Notes: generated from the sequence alone by a model not told the origin. 64,000 bases of DNA from Streptomyces cinerochromogenes (GCF_014648635.1 NZ_BMRM01000007.1:124001-188000); one strand, 5' to 3'. Counted from the stretch's first letter, positions 38,461 to 48,284 are shown. Translations and numbers: made by a program.

Positions 38461-39396
38461 ATGCGCAAAGGGCAGTACCGGTTCGTCGCGGGGTTTCTCC
38501 TCGTTCCCGTGGCGCTTTATGTGGTCTTCGTGATCTGGCCGTACATCCAGACGTTCGGCTATTCGCTGACCGACTGGAAGGGGCAGTCGCAGACCTTCCG
38601 CTTCGTTGGTCTGGACAATTACAGGAAGCTGTTCCAGGACGACGTCTTCATCGAGGCCATCGGGCACAACATCCTCTTCCTGGTCCTCATCCCGGTGATC
38701 ACGATCCTGCTCGCCCTGTTCTTCGCCTTCATGCTGAACGCGGGCGGGCGCGGGCGGGCCGGCGGGGTGCAGGGGGTCGCCGGGGCGAGGTTCTACAAGG
38801 TCCTCTACTTCTTTCCGCAGGTGCTGTCGCTGGCCATCCTCGCCGTGCTGTTCAACGCGGTGTACCGCAGTGACGGCGGCGGTCTGCTCAACGGCTTCCT
38901 GATCAAGCTCGGACTGGTCGACGCCGACAAGCCCGTGGAGTGGCTCAACGAGCCGAACATGGTCCTGTGGGCGCTGCTGCTGGTCGTGGTGTGGCACGGC
39001 GTCGGCTTCTACCTGGTGCTGTTCTCGGCCGCCATGCAGTCCATCCCGAGGGACATCTACGAGGCCGCCCTGATCGACGGGGCGAGCCGCAACCAGTCCT
39101 TCTTCCGCATCACCCTGCCCCTGCTGTGGGACTCGGTGCAGACCGCCTGGGTCTACCTCGGCATCGTCGCCATGGACATGTTCGTACTGGTCTCCTCGAT
39201 GACCCAGAACATGGGCGCCTACGGCGGCGGCCCGGACCACCACAGCGACGTGATGTCGACGGTGATGATGCGGAACTTCCTCTACTACGGCAAGAGCGGC
39301 TACGCCTGCGCCATGGGCGTGGTCATGCTGCTGCTCACGCTGGTCCTGTCCGTGGTCACGCTGCGCGCCACCCGCCGCGAGCGCATCGAGTTCTGA
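38461..39396 (+). CDS. ngcF: sugar ABC transporter permease, NgcF-like
   Basis: 311 residues with six hydrophobic helices; the EAA loop reads YEAALIDGASRNQSFFRI followed by LPLL. MalF-type permease of the CUT1 class. It is separated from ngcE by 141 bp containing a small hairpin and is followed by ngcG after 14 bp. Together with NgcG it should form the membrane channel for GlcNAc or chitobiose. Confidence 0.88.
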   Translation: MRKGQYRFVAGFLLVPVALYVVFVIWPYIQTFGYSLTDWKGQSQTFRFVGLDNYRKLFQDDVFIEAIGHNILFLVLIPVITILLALFFAFMLNAGGRGRAGGVQGVAGARFYKVLYFFPQVLSLAILAVLFNAVYRSDGGGLLNGFLIKLGLVDADKPVEWLNEPNMVLWALLLVVVWHGVGFYLVLFSAAMQSIPRDIYEAALIDGASRNQSFFRITLPLLWDSVQTAWVYLGIVAMDMFVLVSSMTQNMGAYGGGPDHHSDVMSTVMMRNFLYYGKSGYACAMGVVMLLLTLVLSVVTLRATRRERIEF

Positions 39397-39410
39397 GCGG
39401 AGCGACGACG

Positions 39411-40334
39411 ATGAGCGCACCCATCAAGGAGACCGCCCCCGCGCCGGCCGGGCGGACGGTGGCCAAGGTCCCCGTCCGGCCGGGCGACCGCCGCGGCGAG
39501 GGCGTGGTCCTGAACGTCTTCTCCCACGGGTTCCTCGCCCTGTGGGCCCTGCTGATCGTGCTGCCGCTGCTGTGGCTGGTGCTCAGCTCCTTCAAGACCG
39601 ACACCCAGATCGGCGGCTCCGCCCTCGGATGGCCGGAGAACTGGACCCTCGACGTCTTCGGCCGGGCCTGGGACAAGGGCATCGGGGACTACTTCCTGAA
39701 CACCGTGATCGTCCTGGTCTTCTCCGTGCCGCTGACCATGCTGTTCGGATCGATGGCCGCGTACGTGCTGGCCCGGTACCGGTTCCGGGGCAACCGGCTG
39801 CTCTACTACTTCTTCGTGGCCGGCGCGATGTTCCCGGTCTTCCTGGCCCTGGTCCCGCTGTTCTTCATGGTCAAGCGGCTGGACATGCTGAACACCTACC
39901 AGGGGCTGATCCTGGTCTACATCGCCTACTCCATGCCGTTCACGGTCTTCTTCATGCACGCCTTCTTCCGGACCCTGCCCACGGCGGTCTTCGAGGCGGC
40001 GATCCTGGACGGAGCCTCGCACACCCGCACCTTCTTCCAGGTGATGCTGCCGATGGCGAAACCCGGACTGATCAGCGTGGGGATCTTCAACACTCTGGGG
40101 CAGTGGAACCAGTTCATCCTGCCCACGGTCCTGATGCAGCCGCAGAGCGGTGACGACCCCGAGCGCTACGTCCTCACCCAGGGGCTGATCCAGCTGCAAC
40201 AGCAGCAGGGATACGCCTCCGACCTGCCCGTTCTCTTCGCGGGCGTGACGATCGCGATGATCCCGATGCTGGTGGTCTACCTGTCCTTCCAGCGCCAGGT
40301 GCAGGCGGGTCTGACCTCGGCCACGCTGAAGTGA
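39411..40334 (+). CDS. ngcG: sugar ABC transporter permease, NgcG-like
   Basis: 307 residues, MalG-type permease with a cytoplasmic N-terminal extension of about 35 residues and the EAA loop FEAAILDGASHTRTFF. ATG 14 bp after the ngcF stop. The operon ends here with a strong hairpin. No ATPase gene is encoded nearby. Confidence 0.88.
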   Translation: MSAPIKETAPAPAGRTVAKVPVRPGDRRGEGVVLNVFSHGFLALWALLIVLPLLWLVLSSFKTDTQIGGSALGWPENWTLDVFGRAWDKGIGDYFLNTVIVLVFSVPLTMLFGSMAAYVLARYRFRGNRLLYYFFVAGAMFPVFLALVPLFFMVKRLDMLNTYQGLILVYIAYSMPFTVFFMHAFFRTLPTAVFEAAILDGASHTRTFFQVMLPMAKPGLISVGIFNTLGQWNQFILPTVLMQPQSGDDPERYVLTQGLIQLQQQQGYASDLPVLFAGVTIAMIPMLVVYLSFQRQVQAGLTSATLK

Positions 40335-40358
40335 CCGCACCCCGGCGACCGCCCGTAC

Positions 40359-40391
40359 GCACGCCGTTCCCGGCCCCGGGGACGGCGTGCG
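40359..40391 (+). terminator. hairpin after ngcG
   Basis: Arms GCACGCCGTTCCC and GGGGACGGCGTGC (one mismatch) about 25 bp after the ngcG stop, separating the transporter from the ROK gene. Confidence 0.75.
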
Positions 40392-40433
40392 CGTGTGTGT
40401 GGCGAGTACCCGGAAACGGTTCAACCTCTTGAC

Positions 40434-40481
40434 GTATGTCGCCCCGAACGGCTCAGCTTAGAGTTCACTAGTTGGACATAC
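40434..40481. promoter_or_regulatory. inverted repeat in the ROK-gene promoter region
   Basis: GTATGTC at 40434-40440 and its complement GACATAC at 40475-40481, 41 bp centre to centre, flanking the likely promoter. The left arm is preceded by CTTGAC (TTGACG, a -35-like hexamer). CTTCTTGACGTC-like sequence recurs at about 41762, before xylF. Possible autoregulatory sites of the ROK protein. Confidence 0.4.
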
Positions 40482-40522
40482 ACGGGGCCTCGCCGAAGCG
40501 GCCCCGCGCTCAGGAGGTCGTC

Positions 40523-41722
40523 GTGGAGACTCCAGGGTCGCAGTCATCACTGCACCGAGCCAACCTGGAGCGGGTGGTCCGGGCCGTACGGCTGGCCGGT
40601 TCCCTCACGCAGGCGGAGATCGCGCGGACGACCGGGCTGTCCGCGGCGACCGTCTCCAATATCGTGCGGGAGCTGAAGGACGGCGGAACCGTCGAGGTCA
40701 CGCCCACGTCGGCGGGCGGGCGGCGGGCCCGCAGCGTCAGTCTGAGCGGGGACGCGGGCATCGTGATCGGTGTCGATTTCGGGCACACCCACCTACGGGT
40801 CGCGATCGGGAACCTCGCCCACCAGGTGCTGGCCGAGGAGGCCGAGCCGCTGGACGTGGACGCCTCCGCCGACCAGGGCTTCGACCGGGCCGAACAGCTG
40901 GTCAACCGCCTGGTCGCGGCAACGGGGGTGGACCGGTCCAAGGTGGCCGGCGTGGGGCTCGGCGTGCCGGGCCCCATCGACGTGGAGTCGGGCACGCTCG
41001 GATCCACCGCGATCCTGCCCGGCTGGGGCGGCACCAAGCCCGCCGAGGAACTGCGCGAACGGCTCGGCGTGCCCGTGCACGTGGACAACGACGCCAACCT
41101 CGGCGCCCTCGGCGAGCTGGTCTGGGGGAGCGGCAAGGGCGTGCGGGACCTCGCGTACATCAAGGTCGCGAGCGGTGTCGGCGCCGGTCTGGTGATCGAC
41201 GGGAAGATCTACCGCGGCCCGGGCGGCACCGCAGGAGAAATCGGACATATTACACTCGACGAATCCGGCCCGGTCTGCCGCTGCGGGAACCGCGGCTGCC
41301 TGGAGACGTTCGCGGCGGCGCGCTATGTGCTCCCGCTGCTCCAGCCCAGCCACGGCGCCGACCTGACCATGGAAGGCGTCGTACGGCTGGCCAGGGACGG
41401 TGACCCGGGCTGCCGTCGGGTGATCGCCGACGTCGGCCGCCACATCGGCAGTGGAGTGGCCAATCTCTGCAATCTGCTGAACCCGAGCCGGGTGGTCCTC
41501 GGCGGTGATCTCGCCGAGGCGGGTGAGCTGGTGCTCGGGCCCATCAGGGAGTCCGTCGGCCGCTACGCCATCCCCAGCGCGGCGCGCCAACTGTCCGTTC
41601 TTCCGGGGGCGCTTGGCGGTCGCGCGGAGGTGCTCGGAGCGCTCGCTCTCGCACTCAGCGAGATGGGCGATTCGACCCTTTTGGAGGGTGCGTTGCCCGT
41701 GGCGGCCCCTGCCTTCACTTAG
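40523..41722 (+). CDS. rok7B7: ROK family transcriptional regulator, Rok7B7-like
   Basis: 399 residues. Winged HTH at about 18-75 (SLTQAEIARTTGLSAATVSNIV), then the ROK ATPase-fold with VIGVDFGHTHLRVAIG, the hinge PGPIDVESG and the ROK zinc motif CRCGNRGCLE. Start is GTG with AGGAGG seven bases before it. It sits immediately before xylFGH and after ngcEFG. In S. coelicolor the orthologue (SCO6008, Rok7B7) controls the xylose transporter and influences carbon catabolite repression and antibiotic production. I infer the same role here from order and similarity. Confidence 0.88.
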   Translation: METPGSQSSLHRANLERVVRAVRLAGSLTQAEIARTTGLSAATVSNIVRELKDGGTVEVTPTSAGGRRARSVSLSGDAGIVIGVDFGHTHLRVAIGNLAHQVLAEEAEPLDVDASADQGFDRAEQLVNRLVAATGVDRSKVAGVGLGVPGPIDVESGTLGSTAILPGWGGTKPAEELRERLGVPVHVDNDANLGALGELVWGSGKGVRDLAYIKVASGVGAGLVIDGKIYRGPGGTAGEIGHITLDESGPVCRCGNRGCLETFAAARYVLPLLQPSHGADLTMEGVVRLARDGDPGCRRVIADVGRHIGSGVANLCNLLNPSRVVLGGDLAEAGELVLGPIRESVGRYAIPSAARQLSVLPGALGGRAEVLGALALALSEMGDSTLLEGALPVAAPAFT

Positions 41723-41843
41723 AGAACGGATGGCACCGTTGCCATCTCGTTAAGGATTTACTTCTTGACGTCGCACGTGTGGCCGAGTTGACTTCCAGCC
41801 ACCTCGGCCGCAACGACGCGGCCTCGTCAGGGAGGTTTCTGAA

Positions 41844-42959
41844 GTGAACGCACGTATGCGTCGTGCCGCCGTTGCCGTTGCCGCCGGTGCGATGGCCGTT
41901 TCGCTGGCCGCCTGTGGCAGCGCCAAGGAGTCGAAGGGCAACGACGACTCTTCCTCGGCGTCGGCCAAGAAGGGCGACGACATCAAGGTCGGTCTGCTCC
42001 TTCCGGAGAACAAGACCGCGCGGTACGAGAAGTTCGACAAGCCGCTGATCGAGAAGAAGATCAGCGAGCTGACGAACGGCAAGGCCAAGGTCGAGTACAA
42101 CAACGCCCGCCAGGACGCGAACCTGCAGGCCCAGCAGGTCGACACCATGATCACCAACAAGGTGGACGTCCTGATCGTGGACGCGGTGGACGCCAAGGCC
42201 ATCCAGAACTCCGTCCAGAAGGCTGTGGACGCCGGCATCAAGGTTGTCGCCTACGACCGCCTCGCCGAGGGCCCGATCAGCGCCTACACCTCGTTCGACA
42301 ACGAGGAGGTCGGCCGGACCCAGGGCCAGGCCCTGCTGAAGGCGCTGGGCGACAAGGCCAAGAAGTCGACCAAGGTCGTCATGATCAACGGCTCGGTGAC
42401 CGACCCGAACGCCGCCCAGTTCAAGAAGGGCGCGCACTCCGTCCTCGACGGCAAGCTCACCATCGCCAAGGAGTACGACACCAAGGAGTGGTCGCCGGAC
42501 AACGCCAACTCCGAGATGGAGGCGGCGATCTCCTCCGTCGGTAAGAAGGACATCGCGGGTGTCTACTCGGCCAACGACGGCATGGCCGGCGGTATCATCA
42601 CCGCCCTCAAGGCCGCCGGCCTGAACGTCCCGGTCACCGGCCAGGACGCCGAGCTGGCCGGTGTGCAGCGCATCGTCACCGGTGAGCAGTACATGAGCGT
42701 CTACAAGTCGTACCCGCAGGAGGCGGACATCGCCGCCCAGATGGCGGTCGCGCTGGCCAAGGGCCAGAGCCTCGACTCCATCGCCAAGGACAAGGTCTCC
42801 AGCGGCAGTGCCAAGGACATCCCGTCCGTCCTCGTCCCGGTGGTCTCCCTGACCAAGGACAACATCAACGACACCGTCATCAAGGACGGCATCTACACCG
42901 CCGCCGAGATCTGCACGGGCAAGTACAAGTCCGCCTGCGACAAGCTCGGCATCAAGTAA
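41844..42959 (+). CDS. xylF: xylose ABC transporter substrate-binding lipoprotein
   Basis: 371 residues, periplasmic-binding-protein type 2 of the CUT2/ribose class. Signal peptide with lipobox SLAACGS (Cys about residue 24), an Asp/Ser-rich linker, then KVGLLLPENKTARYE and the sugar-ligand segment YDRLAEGP. GTG start with GGAGG eight bases before it. First gene of xylFGH directly after the ROK regulator. A 246-bp gap follows before xylG, containing a tandem repeat, so the binding protein may be made in excess. Confidence 0.9.
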   Translation: MNARMRRAAVAVAAGAMAVSLAACGSAKESKGNDDSSSASAKKGDDIKVGLLLPENKTARYEKFDKPLIEKKISELTNGKAKVEYNNARQDANLQAQQVDTMITNKVDVLIVDAVDAKAIQNSVQKAVDAGIKVVAYDRLAEGPISAYTSFDNEEVGRTQGQALLKALGDKAKKSTKVVMINGSVTDPNAAQFKKGAHSVLDGKLTIAKEYDTKEWSPDNANSEMEAAISSVGKKDIAGVYSANDGMAGGIITALKAAGLNVPVTGQDAELAGVQRIVTGEQYMSVYKSYPQEADIAAQMAVALAKGQSLDSIAKDKVSSGSAKDIPSVLVPVVSLTKDNINDTVIKDGIYTAAEICTGKYKSACDKLGIK

Positions 42960-43106
42960 GCAGTCCGCGGTCCGCTCCCGGCCGCCGGCGCCCCTCCTCT
43001 CAGACGCCGCGGCCGGAACCGGCCGGCTGCCTGAAGGCTCCTTCCGGTGCCCCGTGCACTCAACAGCCCCGCAAGCTCGGCGCGGGGTGCCGGACGGAAC
43101 TCCCGA

Positions 43107-43149
43107 GGGTTGCCCCCAACCACCCACGGGTTGTCCCCAACCCACCCAC
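43107..43149 (+). repeat. 21/22-bp tandem repeat in xylF-xylG gap
   Basis: Two adjacent copies of GGGTTGYCCCCAACCACCCAC (the second with one extra C), each able to form a small GGTTG/CAACC hairpin. They lie 57 bp before the xylG start and could affect read-through or translation. Confidence 0.6.
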
Positions 43150-43205
43150 CCTGCATCTTTCTGCACAACCTCCCGCCGGGTCAGGCGGCGAAGGAGATGG
43201 TTCAC

Positions 43206-43988
43206 GTGTCCGCTACGCCCGTGCTGGCGTTGCGCGGGGTCTCCAAGCGGTTCGGTGCCGTTCAGGCGCTTACCGACGTAGAGCTTGAGGTCCACGCCGG
43301 TGAGGTGGTCGCCCTGGTCGGCGACAACGGCGCCGGAAAGTCCACGCTGGTCAAGACGATCGCCGGCGTCCACCCCATCGACGAGGGCGTCATCGAGTGG
43401 GACGGCAAGCCCGTCTCGATCAGCCGCCCGCACGACGCCCAGGCGCTGGGCATCGCGACGGTCTACCAGGACCTCGCGCTGTGCGACAACATCGACGTCG
43501 TCGGCAACCTGTTCCTCGGCCGTGAGCTGAGGAAGTGGGGAGTCCTGGACGAGGTCGAGATGGAGCGCCGCGCCCGCGAGCTGCTCACCACGCTGTCGAT
43601 CCGCATCCCGAGCGTCCGCATCCCGATCGCCTCGCTCTCCGGCGGCCAGCGCCAGACCGTGGCCATCGCCCGCTCCATGCTCGGCGACCCCAAGCTGGTC
43701 ATCCTGGACGAGCCGACCGCCGCCCTCGGCGTCGAGCAGACCGCCCAGGTCCTCGACCTCGTGGAGCGGCTGCGCGAGCGCGGCCACGCCGTCATCCTCA
43801 TCAGCCACAACATGGCGGACGTGAAGGCCGTGGCGGACAAGGTCGCCGTCCTGCGCCTCGGCCGCAACAACGGCGTCTTCGAGGTCAAGACGACCTCCCA
43901 GGAGGAGATCATCTCCGCCATCACCGGCGCCACCGACAACGCCGTGACCCGCCGTGCGGCGCGCACGACCGGGGAGGTTTCCAAGTGA
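43206..43988 (+). CDS. xylG: sugar ABC transporter ATP-binding protein, XylG-like (single domain)
   Basis: 260 residues: Walker A GDNGAGKST, signature LSGGQRQTVAIA, Walker B LVILDEP and the switch His in LISHN. It has one ABC domain, whereas E. coli XylG has two fused ones, so it presumably works as a homodimer. I chose GTG 43206, with AAGGAG eight bases before; the ATG at 43197 has the same AAGGAG almost touching it. The stop overlaps the xylH start (GTGA). Confidence 0.9.
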   Translation: MSATPVLALRGVSKRFGAVQALTDVELEVHAGEVVALVGDNGAGKSTLVKTIAGVHPIDEGVIEWDGKPVSISRPHDAQALGIATVYQDLALCDNIDVVGNLFLGRELRKWGVLDEVEMERRARELLTTLSIRIPSVRIPIASLSGGQRQTVAIARSMLGDPKLVILDEPTAALGVEQTAQVLDLVERLRERGHAVILISHNMADVKAVADKVAVLRLGRNNGVFEVKTTSQEEIISAITGATDNAVTRRAARTTGEVSK

Positions 43989-45298
43989 GCATCGACAAGA
44001 CCTCCGCGAACGTCGACAAGACGTCCGACGAGCCGCAGGACGCCCCGGTCGTCAACCCGGAGGCCGCAGCCGACGCGGTTACCGCCGTCGACCCCCGCCT
44101 GCTCGTGCGCGAGCAGGGCCTGCTCGGCTACTGGGGCGAGTTCAAGCGCAAGATGAAAGCCGGTGAGCTGGGCTCCCTGCCGGTCGTCGTCGGCCTCGCG
44201 ATCATCTGCGTGATCTTCCAGGTGCTGAACTCGAACTTCCTGTCCGCGCAGAACATCAACGACGTCACCGTCACGATGGTCGGCACGGGCATGATCTCGG
44301 TCGGCATCGTCTTCGTGCTGCTGCTCGGCGAGATCGACCTGTCGGTCGGCTCGGTCAGCGGCGCGGCCAGCGCCCTCATGGCCGTCCTGGCGGTCAATCA
44401 GGGCTGGCCGGAGTGGGCGGCAGTCCTCCTCGCCATCGGTGCCGGTGTCGCCATCGGCGCGCTGCACGGCTTCTTCTTCGCGGTGCTCGGCGCCCCCGCC
44501 TTCGCCGTCACGCTGGCCGGCTTGCTGTTCTGGCTCGGCTTCATGCTGAAGGTGCTCGGCGAGGACGGCACGATCAACCTCGACGGCGACGGCCTGGTCG
44601 CCAAGCTGACCACGTACTACTTCTCGGACATCGCCGCCGCGTACGGGCTTGCCGTGGTCGTGGTCGCCGTGTTCTTCCTCACCTCCTTCCTCGGCAACAA
44701 GCGCCGGGAGGCCGCGGGCGTCCCGTCCCGGCCGCTCAGCGACACCGTGCTGCGGACGGTGCTGCTGGCCGTCATCGCCTTCGCCGCGGCCTACATGTAC
44801 AACCAGTACAAGGGTCTGCCGCTGGCCACGGTGATCTTCCTCGCCTTCCTGGTCGCGACCGACTTCGTGCTGCGGCGCACCGCCTACGGCCGCAAGATCT
44901 TCGCGCTCGGCGGCAGCGTCGAGGCGTCCCGGCGTGCGGGTATCAACGTCACGGCGGTGCGGATCTCCGTCTTCGCGATCTCCGGTGGCTTCGCGGCGGT
45001 CGGCGGTCTGTTCCTGGCCTCGAAGATCGCCTCGGCGAACCAGAGCGCCGGCACGGGTGACCTGCTGATGAACGCGATCGCCGCGGCGGTCATCGGCGGT
45101 ACGTCGCTGTTCGGCGGGCGTGGCCGTACGTGGAACGCGCTGCTGGGTGTGCTGGTGATCGTGTCCATCCAGTACGGGCTGCAGCTGCAGTCCATCGCGG
45201 AGCCGGTGAAGTACATGATCACCGCGGCGGTCCTGCTCACCACGGTCGTGATCGACTCGATCACCCGCAAGACGCAGAAGACCGCTGGTCGCGCCTGA
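43985..45298 (+). CDS. xylH: sugar ABC transporter permease, XylH-like
   Basis: 437 residues, CUT2 (RbsC-type) permease with about ten hydrophobic helices and the conserved GEIDLSVGSVSG motif and GGTSLFGGRG near the end. The first about 60 residues are a polar cytoplasmic extension. GTG start overlaps the xylG stop. Last gene of the operon; followed by a very strong terminator. Confidence 0.9.
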   Translation: MSIDKTSANVDKTSDEPQDAPVVNPEAAADAVTAVDPRLLVREQGLLGYWGEFKRKMKAGELGSLPVVVGLAIICVIFQVLNSNFLSAQNINDVTVTMVGTGMISVGIVFVLLLGEIDLSVGSVSGAASALMAVLAVNQGWPEWAAVLLAIGAGVAIGALHGFFFAVLGAPAFAVTLAGLLFWLGFMLKVLGEDGTINLDGDGLVAKLTTYYFSDIAAAYGLAVVVVAVFFLTSFLGNKRREAAGVPSRPLSDTVLRTVLLAVIAFAAAYMYNQYKGLPLATVIFLAFLVATDFVLRRTAYGRKIFALGGSVEASRRAGINVTAVRISVFAISGGFAAVGGLFLASKIASANQSAGTGDLLMNAIAAAVIGGTSLFGGRGRTWNALLGVLVIVSIQYGLQLQSIAEPVKYMITAAVLLTTVVIDSITRKTQKTAGRA

Positions 45299-45318
45299 GT
45301 GGGGACAAACAGAGCGAA

Positions 45319-45363
45319 AGCGGGACTGCCCCGGCGCCTTCCAGGCGCCGGGTCAGTCCCGCT
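45319..45363 (+). terminator. strong terminator after xylH
   Basis: 20-bp arms (beginning AGCGGGACTG) with one mismatch around a 5-base loop, 20 bp after the stop. The most stable hairpin seen in this part of the window. Confidence 0.85.
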
Positions 45364-45446
45364 CCGCATCGGCGGGCGTCGGTTCGGGTGACTGTGCTGC
45401 ACCCTCCCGTCTGGTACGGCCCCATCTCCCGTGACTGCAAACGGAA

Positions 45447-45476
45447 TTGTCAGTCAGTCAGGTCCGGTGTGATAAT
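45447..45476 (+). promoter_or_regulatory. sigma-70-type promoter candidate
   Basis: TTGTCA at 45447-45452 and GATAAT at 45471-45476, 18-bp spacer, in an AT-richer stretch 62 bp before the secreted-protein gene. Confidence 0.5.
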
Positions 45477-45537
45477 CCACCTGCTTCATGATCGGGTGCG
45501 GGACGCCTGTCGGCCCGCAATGAACGGGGTGGAATGT

Positions 45538-46137
45538 ATGAAGAAAATTCTGGCAGCCGCAGGGTCTGCCGTGCTCATGGTGACCACGTTCTTGACGGCG
45601 CCCGCGCTGGCGGACACCGAGGCCGGTCATCCCGCCGCGGCCGCCCGGCAGGCGCCGGTCACGCCGCAAGCCACTGATCGTGTCCTGTATGATGTCGACT
45701 TTTTCGTCGGCGAGCGGGTGGGCGCGAAAGACGTACGGAAGTTGAAGCTCAAGCCCAAGAAGGCATGGGACGAACTGCACCGCTGCTTCAACTGCAGCTT
45801 CCCAGTGGACGGCGCACCGAAGAAGTTCCCCAAGGAGAACCAGTACATCAAGCTCAAGGCCTGTGGCATCGGCCACCTCGGGTGCAAGAACGCCCCGGTC
45901 CGTTACCACAAGAGCAACAGCTACAAGTACACCTGGTTCTTCCTCGCGCAGAAGGGGCACTTCGACGGCAAGGACTCGATGGTCCGGTTCCGCTTCTACG
46001 ATGACAAGCAAGGATTCCTGCGTCTGAAGGTATACGCGACCGTCACCCACCCCACTATCCCGGATGCGATCAACAGGGAGTTCGCCACCAGTAAGTGGCG
46101 GGCCTTCGCCCACATCCTGGGCATGCACCTGGAATAG
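45538..46137 (+). CDS. small secreted protein of unknown function
   Basis: 199 residues, not recognised. MKK start, hydrophobic core and APALADT give a clear Sec signal peptide (cleavage about residue 26). The mature part is basic and rich in Lys, Phe and Tyr, with four Cys in two pairs (CFNC, and CGIGHLGC) that could form disulfides. GGGGTGGA precedes the ATG; an ATG six codons upstream is possible. The gene has noticeably more A and T, including at third positions (AAGAAAATTCTG at the start), than its neighbours, which hints at later acquisition. Own promoter and terminator. A secreted binding protein, enzyme or toxin are all possible; none is supported. Confidence 0.75.
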   Translation: MKKILAAAGSAVLMVTTFLTAPALADTEAGHPAAAARQAPVTPQATDRVLYDVDFFVGERVGAKDVRKLKLKPKKAWDELHRCFNCSFPVDGAPKKFPKENQYIKLKACGIGHLGCKNAPVRYHKSNSYKYTWFFLAQKGHFDGKDSMVRFRFYDDKQGFLRLKVYATVTHPTIPDAINREFATSKWRAFAHILGMHLE

Positions 46138-46144
46138 GAGGGCC

Positions 46145-46176
46145 GCCGCGGGGCCGGACCTCACCGGCTCCGCGGC
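46145..46176 (+). terminator. hairpin after small secreted protein gene
   Basis: 13-bp stem including CGCGGGGCCGG/CCGGCTCCGCG with one G-T pair and a 6-base loop, 8 bp after the stop. Confidence 0.6.
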
Positions 46177-46332
46177 CGACAGGCAGCCTTCCGTGATGAG
46201 TGAGGCCGGCCGCACGGGTACAGCCGTTCGCGTGAGGCATGACCCCCCGCCCGGCCATCGGGCGCGAGGACGGAACATTAGACTCGTCCAAGCCCGCCAC
46301 AGCTCGATCAGCTCTACTGCAAGGAGGCACGG

Positions 46333-48261
46333 GTGCCGCTGCTGACCCGCATCAGGGGACCGCGCGATCTGGACCGGCTCAGCCTGGAGGAGCTGGACCA
46401 GCTGGCGGAGGAGATCCGGACCTTCCTCGTCCAGGAGGTCTCCAAGACCGGCGGGCACCTGGGCCCCAACCTCGGTGTGGTGGAGCTGACCATCGCCCTG
46501 CACCGGGTCTTCGAGTCCCCCAGGGACAAGGTGCTGTGGGACACCGGCCACCAGTCCTACGTGCACAAGCTGCTCACCGGCCGGCAGGACTTCTCGCGGC
46601 TGAAGATGAAGGGCGGCCTGTCGGGCTACCCCTCGCAGGCCGAGTCCGAGCACGACGTCATCGAGAACAGCCACGCCTCCACCGTGCTCGGCTGGGCCGA
46701 CGGCATCGCCAAGGCCAACCAGCTGCGCGAACGCGACAGCCATGTGGTCGCCGTGATCGGTGACGGCGCCCTGACCGGCGGTATGGCCTGGGAGGCGCTC
46801 AACAACATCGCCGAGGCCAAGGACCGGCCGCTGGTCATCGTCGTCAACGACAACGAGCGCTCCTACGCCCCGACCATCGGCGGGCTCGCCAACCACCTGG
46901 CGACGCTGCGCACCACCGACGGCTACGAGCGGTTCCTCGCCCGGACGAAGGACATCCTCGACCGCACCCCGGTCGTCGGCAAGCCGCTGTACGAGACGCT
47001 GCACGGCGCCAAGAAGGGGCTGAAGGACTTCATCGCCCCGCAGGGCATGTTCGAGGACCTGGGGCTGAAGTACGTCGGCCCGATCGACGGGCACGACATC
47101 GAGGCGCTGGAGTCGGCGCTGGCCCGGGCCAAGCGCTTCGGCGGCCCCGTCATCGTGCACTGCCTGACCGAGAAGGGCCGCGGCTACCAGCCCGCCCTCC
47201 AGGACGAGGCCGACCGCTTCCACGCCGTCGGCAAGATCCACCCGGACACCGGGCTGCCGATCGCCTCCTCCGGCGCCGACTGGACCTCCGTCTTCGGCGA
47301 GGAGATGGTCAAGCTCGGCGAGGAGCGCGAGGACGTCGTCGCGATCACTGCGGCCATGCTCCAGCCCGTCGGCCTCGACAAGTTCGCCAAGCGGTTCCCC
47401 GAGCGCGTGTACGACGTCGGGATCGCCGAGCAGCACGGCGCCGTCTCCGCCGCCGGCCTGGCGTACGCCGGGCTCCACCCGGTCTTCGCCGTGTACGCCA
47501 CCTTCCTCAACCGCGCCTTCGACCAGGTCCTCATGGACGTCGCCCTGCACAAGTGCGGGGTGACCTTCGTGCTGGACCGGGCCGGCGTCACCGGCACCGA
47601 CGGCGCCTCCCACAACGGCATGTGGGACATGTCGATCCTCCAGGTGGTGCCGGGGCTGCGGCTCGCCGCGCCGCGCGACGCCGAACAGGTGCGGGCCCAG
47701 CTGCGCGAGGCCGTCGCCGTCGAGGACGCGCCGACCGTGGTCCGCTTCTCCAAGGGCGCCGTCGGCCCCGCCGTACCCGCCGTGGGCCGGGTCGGGGGCA
47801 TGGACGTGCTCCGCGAGCCGGGCACCGACCGGCCGGACGTGCTGCTGGTCTCCGTGGGCGCCCTCGCCCCGATGTGCCTGGAGATCGCCGAGCTGCTGGA
47901 CAGGCAGGGCATCTCCACCACCGTCGTCGACCCCCGCTGGGTCAAGCCCGTCGACGAGGCCATGGCCCCGCTCGCCGAGCGCCACCGGGTCGTCGTCACC
48001 GTCGAGGACAACAGCCGCGTCGGCGGCGTCGGCTCCGCCATCGCCCAGGCCCTCAGGGACGCGGGGGTGGACGTGCCGCTGCGCGACTTCGGCATCCCGC
48101 CGCGCTTCCTCGACCACGCCTCCCGCGCCGAGGTGCTCGCCGAGATCGGGCTGACCGCGCCGGACATCGCCCGCCAGGTCACCGGGCTGGTCGCGCGGAT
48201 CGACGGCCGGTTCGACCGGACCGCCGGCGCGGTGGACTCCGTGGAGCCCGCGCGCGACTAG
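46333..48261 (+). CDS. dxs: 1-deoxy-D-xylulose-5-phosphate synthase
   Basis: 642 residues, normal length. Thiamine diphosphate site [16 protein letters not shown], the transketolase pyrimidine-domain segment [16 protein letters not shown] and [15 protein letters not shown] are present. It condenses pyruvate with glyceraldehyde 3-phosphate, the first step of the MEP isoprenoid pathway, and also feeds thiamine and pyridoxal. GTG start after AAGGAGG. S. coelicolor has more than one dxs copy; position matches SCO6013. Confidence 0.95.
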   Translation: MPLLTRIRGPRDLDRLSLEELDQLAEEIRTFLVQEVSKTGGHLGPNLGVVELTIALHRVFESPRDKVLWDTGHQSYVHKLLTGRQDFSRLKMKGGLSGYPSQAESEHDVIENSHASTVLGWADGIAKANQLRERDSHVVAVIGDGALTGGMAWEALNNIAEAKDRPLVIVVNDNERSYAPTIGGLANHLATLRTTDGYERFLARTKDILDRTPVVGKPLYETLHGAKKGLKDFIAPQGMFEDLGLKYVGPIDGHDIEALESALARAKRFGGPVIVHCLTEKGRGYQPALQDEADRFHAVGKIHPDTGLPIASSGADWTSVFGEEMVKLGEEREDVVAITAAMLQPVGLDKFAKRFPERVYDVGIAEQHGAVSAAGLAYAGLHPVFAVYATFLNRAFDQVLMDVALHKCGVTFVLDRAGVTGTDGASHNGMWDMSILQVVPGLRLAAPRDAEQVRAQLREAVAVEDAPTVVRFSKGAVGPAVPAVGRVGGMDVLREPGTDRPDVLLVSVGALAPMCLEIAELLDRQGISTTVVDPRWVKPVDEAMAPLAERHRVVVTVEDNSRVGGVGSAIAQALRDAGVDVPLRDFGIPPRFLDHASRAEVLAEIGLTAPDIARQVTGLVARIDGRFDRTAGAVDSVEPARD

Positions 48262-48284
48262 AACACGACCGGAAAGTGCCCCTG

